From the NCBI GenBank assembly GCA_015655075.1, contig JAATFT010000094.1, forward strand, positions 1 through 64,000: 64,000 nucleotides of DNA, in the 5' to 3' direction. Every line of letters begins with the position of its first letter. Positions within the stretch are counted from its first letter, which is position 1. The stretch comes from Clostridiales bacterium (GTDB taxonomy: Bacteria > Bacillota > Clostridia > Lachnospirales > Lachnospiraceae). The notes under the pieces were generated by a model. It was not told the DNA's origin. It saw nothing but the letters and a program-made list of their open reading frames with translations, and did no database searches. Both the position numbers and the translations under genes were made by a program. This document shows, one piece after another, positions 60,369 through 64,000 of this stretch.

Positions 60369-61973
60369 ATGATGAATGAAGTACAGTTAAGAATCATAGT
60401 TGCTGACGATGAAGCCATGCAGCGGAATGTACTAAAAAAAATTATTCACAAACTATGCCCGACTTTTGAGGTTATCGCATGCAGCAATGGGAAAGAGGTT
60501 TACGATATTTTAATGGAGAAACCGGTGGATATCATTTTAACAGATATCCGTATGCCGATTATGGGAGGAATGGAACTGATCAAAAAGATCTTTGAGGAAT
60601 ATCCAAAAACTAAGGTGATCCTGATCAGTGCCTACCAGGAATTTGAATATGCGCAGAATGCGATCAAATATAAGGTTGTTGAGTATCTGATAAAACCGTT
60701 TCGTATAACGGAGGTTCAGAAGGTTTTACAAAAGGTCCGGAATGAGATCCGGAAAGAAAACGAGAATGAGAACAGTCTGAATAAATACCAGGTTTTAGCG
60801 ACGAAAGCAAAGAAGCAGGAGGAATATAATCTTTTGCAGGATATCCTTAAAGGTAACCTGGAGGCTGTTAAATCGAATGAAGATAAATACGGCATATTAC
60901 AGGAATTCGGAACCGTGGCCCTGCTTCGGTGGAGAACAGAATCAGGGGATTCTAAGAAGGTGTACCGCACATTGTCACAACAGCAGCAAAGTATTTTCAT
61001 GGAGCATATCTCGTTTTTGTTTCCAAATATGTTTTTGTCCCCCCAGGCAAATGATTTTAATAAGTCAGTCCATAAGGCGGTCTTACTGCTCCCGAAAGAA
61101 ACCGCATTAGAAGTAGAACAAAAATTAGAATACTGTCTTAATCAGTTACGACAGAAAAATATTATTTTCTGGGCGGGTTTATCGAACACAAAATTATGTC
61201 TGGCAGATTCCGCGGCAGAAGCCCTGGTACAGGCAGAAGAGATGCTGGCTTTTTATTTTTATGAGACCGGGGGAGGTGTCTTTTCCTTTGATAAGATGCA
61301 TACCGTTATGGATATTCCGACAAAGTCTACGGCTTCCTTTGAAAACCAGCTGCATCGGGCCATCCGCAATTATGATTTGAATCAGATGGGGGATATAATT
61401 GCTGGCATGAAAACAGCACTGTCAAAAGAATCAAGATGTTATCCCAATAAAATTAAGCACAGGATATCTTCTGTAATCGTATTGCTCCTGAAAGAACTGG
61501 AGAATGCAATTTTACAGGAACAGTACGACCAGTTATTAAACCAGTCTTATCAAATGTATGCGGAATGTGATTCCTTCGATCAGTTGTTTGAAATTTCAAA
61601 GCAGTTATTAGGACAGGCTATACAGTGTTCCCGACAGAAAGTAAATCAATCCGATGCGGTGGAAGAATGTATCGCTTATATTAAGACGCATCTGGACAGC
61701 GATCTATCCCTGCAAAAGGTAGCAGAGTACGTACATTTTCATCCGAATTATTTATCCGGAAAGTTAAAGGAAAAGGTAGGACTGCCCTATAGTGTGTACG
61801 TACTGAAACTAAGGATGGAACTGGCCTGCAGGCTATTGATAGACACTAACGGCAAAATACAGGAGATAGCCTTAAAATGCGGCTTTCATGACAGTAATTA
61901 TTTTAACAGGATGTTCCGCCGGGAATTTAATATTTCTCCGGAACATTACAGAAAGGCTCATAAAAAATGGTAA
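60369..61973 (+). CDS. YesN-type response regulator, second system
   Basis: A 534-residue regulator with a long middle domain. Receiver: Asp13-Asp14, phosphorylation site Asp59 in ILTDIRMP, and YLIKPF. The middle 250 residues have no named fold. C-terminal AraC pair: LSLQKVAEYVHFHPNYLSGK and KIQEIALKCGFHDSNYFNRM, ending NISPEHYRKAHKKW. Ribosome binding site AAAGGAG. Upstream spacer (60162-60368) holds nothing identifiable. It overlaps its kinase gene by 7 bp, and the next gene is a sugar-type binding protein. Confidence 0.92.
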   Translation: MMNEVQLRIIVADDEAMQRNVLKKIIHKLCPTFEVIACSNGKEVYDILMEKPVDIILTDIRMPIMGGMELIKKIFEEYPKTKVILISAYQEFEYAQNAIKYKVVEYLIKPFRITEVQKVLQKVRNEIRKENENENSLNKYQVLATKAKKQEEYNLLQDILKGNLEAVKSNEDKYGILQEFGTVALLRWRTESGDSKKVYRTLSQQQQSIFMEHISFLFPNMFLSPQANDFNKSVHKAVLLLPKETALEVEQKLEYCLNQLRQKNIIFWAGLSNTKLCLADSAAEALVQAEEMLAFYFYETGGGVFSFDKMHTVMDIPTKSTASFENQLHRAIRNYDLNQMGDIIAGMKTALSKESRCYPNKIKHRISSVIVLLLKELENAILQEQYDQLLNQSYQMYAECDSFDQLFEISKQLLGQAIQCSRQKVNQSDAVEECIAYIKTHLDSDLSLQKVAEYVHFHPNYLSGKLKEKVGLPYSVYVLKLRMELACRLLIDTNGKIQEIALKCGFHDSNYFNRMFRREFNISPEHYRKAHKKW

Positions 61974-63787
61974 AAATTAATATGGAACGGATTCTGTACA
62001 TGAGTCTTAGGGCCAAGCTCGGAATTATACTGGCAGTATTTGCAATTATTCCGTCCTTTGTGATATATAACCAGATAATGAAAACCTACGAGGCCGATAT
62101 GGTGAAGGTAGCTTCACAGAATGTACAGTCTATTGTAAAAACAAACAATAACCTCATTGATACCACCCTTAACCGGATTGAAGATGCCTCTTATCTGCTT
62201 TTAAATAATAAAGACTGCTTTGACTGTTTTTCGAATATGGATATCTTTACGGTCAGTGATTTTTTAAACGAAGACCGGGTCATATCGGATGTACTGGGAA
62301 AGCAGTTTGCGGCTAATAATACGGTTTATGCGAAGTATTTATATATGTCAAAATGGATCTTTGATACGAATAATACCTCCATGAAACCCACCGTCGAAGA
62401 AATACAGAAATTCGGTCTGGATAAAAAAGCGGCAGAAGCCGGAGGGCAGGTATTATGGATCACCGGTTATGATTACGGAAAGTGGTTTCAGACAGAATAC
62501 TTAAGCAAAAAAGAAAATTACAAATATCAGTATCCAATTACTATGGTCAGGCAGATGAATTTTCAATATTCCCAGAACGGTAAGCTCTATGTCATGAAGA
62601 ATGAACAGGAACGGCCTGTTTTAGTCGTACACGTGCTGGAGGAAACACTGGCCTCCCTTTATGAATCCAGTGTAAATTATGAAGGCAGTATCTATGGGGT
62701 GGTCAATGAAGAGGGGCGGATTATCTCCTCGGATAATAAACTGTTTCCCATTACCTCCCTGGTGCCGGAACGGATTCTTAATTTAAAATCTTCTTCGGGT
62801 TATACTTCTTACTGGATAAATAACATAGAATATCTGCTGTGTTACGATGATATGGAAGGGCGTAACTGGTTTTCCTTCTGCCTGATACCCATGACGGAAG
62901 TGATCCAGACCACAAAAGAACAGATGCAGAACTCCCAGAGATGGATCACCATGGTATTACTGGCTGCTTCCGTACTCATTGCGGCCCTCCTTTCCTCTAC
63001 CATCAGTAAGCCCATCGCAGCGCTGACCAAGTCTGCGGAACGGGTTTCAACCGGGGATTTCAGCGCGGATACACCGGTGCCCAGAGGAAAGGATTTTAAA
63101 ATCCTGACCCTGACTTTTAATCATATGGAAACGGAGATCACCCGGCTAATCGATGAAAACTATAAGATTTCCCTGCGGGAAAAAGATACCCTGATCATGG
63201 CCCTGACCATGCAGATCAATCCGCATTTTTTGTACAATACGCTTAACACCATCAATATGATGGCTATCCTCAATGACGATCATGAGACCTCGGACCTGAT
63301 CGTAAGCCTGTCGGAGATGCTCCATTATTCTTTTAGAAATACAAATGAAAAAATACCTCTGTCCGATGAGGTCCAATGGACGATCAACTATATTAATATT
63401 ATGTCCAGGCGTTTTGAAGGGGTATTTGAAACAAAAATAGAAATTCCGGATGAGCTGATGGTATATAAGGTTCCCAAATTTTTTCTGCAGCCTATTGTGG
63501 AGAATTCTATCCTGCACGGGTTTGAAGGAATGTCAGGGGGAGGGATCTTAAGGCTGTGTGCGGAGAAACAGGGGGATTTTATTGTTTTTACCGTTTCCGA
63601 TAACGGCAAAGGTATGGAGATTACGGATTATGAGAATATCCTCCAGAAAACCGGAGGAGGCAGTATCGGCTTATCCAATGTATACCGGCGGTTATCCCTT
63701 ATTTATGGGGATAATTATTCCATTGAATTAAAATCAGAACCTGGTACCGGAACCACTTTTTATCTGACACTTCCCTGTCAAAGCTAA
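61967..63787 (+). CDS. YesM-type sensor histidine kinase, second system
   Basis: A 606-residue kinase. Membrane helix 1 about 18-40, extracellular dCACHE-like sensor (about 45-300), helix 2 about 325-345, HAMP (AALTKSAERVSTGDFSADTP), phosphoacceptor His420 in MQINPHFLYNTLNT, N-box VENSILHG and G-boxes DNGKGM and GTGTTFYL. The ATG at 61967 overlaps the stop of the regulator gene; a later ATG cannot be ruled out. Together with the preceding regulator and the following binding-protein gene it forms a second glycan-responsive unit. Confidence 0.92.
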   Translation: MVKINMERILYMSLRAKLGIILAVFAIIPSFVIYNQIMKTYEADMVKVASQNVQSIVKTNNNLIDTTLNRIEDASYLLLNNKDCFDCFSNMDIFTVSDFLNEDRVISDVLGKQFAANNTVYAKYLYMSKWIFDTNNTSMKPTVEEIQKFGLDKKAAEAGGQVLWITGYDYGKWFQTEYLSKKENYKYQYPITMVRQMNFQYSQNGKLYVMKNEQERPVLVVHVLEETLASLYESSVNYEGSIYGVVNEEGRIISSDNKLFPITSLVPERILNLKSSSGYTSYWINNIEYLLCYDDMEGRNWFSFCLIPMTEVIQTTKEQMQNSQRWITMVLLAASVLIAALLSSTISKPIAALTKSAERVSTGDFSADTPVPRGKDFKILTLTFNHMETEITRLIDENYKISLREKDTLIMALTMQINPHFLYNTLNTINMMAILNDDHETSDLIVSLSEMLHYSFRNTNEKIPLSDEVQWTINYINIMSRRFEGVFETKIEIPDELMVYKVPKFFLQPIVENSILHGFEGMSGGGILRLCAEKQGDFIVFTVSDNGKGMEITDYENILQKTGGGSIGLSNVYRRLSLIYGDNYSIELKSEPGTGTTFYLTLPCQS

Positions 63788-63925
63788 GAAAATGCAAACA
63801 CCTTTGATTTGTACTATTATATGAGAATCCTCATATAGAAGATCGGGAGGCGGTATGGTAAACTTTAATCACCGGGTTAATAAGACGTCTGTTAGCATAA
63901 TAGGAATACCGAAAGGAGATTTTTT

Positions 63926-64000
63926 ATGAAAACAAAACGACTTGTAAGTGTATTATTAATAGCGGTCATGATTTTTAGTGCTACTGCTTGTTCCGGCAAA
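63926..64000 (+). CDS. Start of a binding lipoprotein gene, cut by the window edge
   Basis: ATG at 63926 after GAAAGGAG. The 25 visible residues are a lipoprotein signal peptide: MKTKRLVSVLLIAVMIFSAT followed by ACSGK, lipobox SATAC. The position right after a YesMN pair suggests an ABC importer substrate-binding protein, but only the signal peptide is visible. The 138-bp spacer after the kinase gene contains no clear terminator, so co-transcription is possible. Confidence 0.75.
   Translation, partial: MKTKRLVSVLLIAVMIFSATACSGK

Overview
The window reads as chromosomal DNA of a low-GC, Gram-positive, anaerobic Clostridia bacterium, most likely a gut-associated member of the Lachnospiraceae; the genus cannot be fixed from sequence alone. 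Grounds: AT-rich DNA, strong AGGAGG-type ribosome binding sites, lipoprotein-anchored ABC binding proteins, YesMN-type two-component systems, Tn4451-like and IS256/IS1182 remnants, and a carbohydrate-scavenging gene set. There is no rRNA operon, CRISPR array or intact prophage.

Layout. (1) 1-4.2 kb: a decayed integration hotspot at a tRNA-Gly(GCC) gene. Two successive elements, each ending in a broken tyrosine integrase, a terminator and a copy of the tRNA 3' end, lie in tandem; the younger (about 3.15 kb) carries one intact unknown gene. (2) 4.2-9 kb: small housekeeping genes (HAD phosphatase, acylphosphatase, GIY-YIG protein), a CAT-family acetyltransferase, a methyltransferase, and two copies of a roughly 170-bp dispersed repeat. 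(3) 9-15.6 kb: an arabino-oligosaccharide locus: AraC regulator, ABC binding protein, two permeases and a GH51 arabinofuranosidase. (4) 15.8-23.1 kb: GNAT acetyltransferases (one a pseudogene), then a degraded mobile segment carrying a TetR / ABC-2 transporter / MFS efflux cassette, ending in fused remnants of a large serine recombinase and an IS256 transposase. (5) 23.1-34.4 kb: a ten-gene operon with a divergent GntR regulator: a Liv-type ABC importer, Zn-dehydrogenase, KDPG aldolase, D-2-hydroxyacid dehydrogenase, FGGY kinase and a LarA-superfamily (nickel-dependent racemase/epimerase type) protein. This is the most original system here, apparently for import and breakdown of a sugar acid or related polyhydroxy acid. 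(6) 34.4-36.8 kb: a gene graveyard (crotonase, IS1182 transposase, a possible transporter fragment). (7) 36.8-49.9 kb: an XRE membrane regulator, a second identical tRNA-Gly, nitroreductase, AraC regulator, heterodimeric ABC exporter, chemoreceptor, MerR-like regulator, a flavinylated lipoprotein reductase, and lactate dehydrogenase. (8) 50-64 kb: a GH29 fucosidase / GH20 hexosaminidase operon with its own ABC importer, facing two YesMN-type two-component systems and the start of another binding protein, which suggests foraging on fucosylated, HexNAc-containing host glycans.

Common threads. All three complete sugar- or acid-type ABC importers have a strong hairpin between the binding-protein gene and the first permease gene, likely setting expression ratios. 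Several families of short palindromic, MITE-like repeats (5.5/8.8 kb; 14.0/55.0 kb; 14.2/39.7 kb) are scattered between operons. Most of the genome-specific interest lies in these repeats, in the tandem tRNA-Gly elements, and in the unassigned substrate of the Liv/LarA operon. All functions are inferred by reading; no database search was run.
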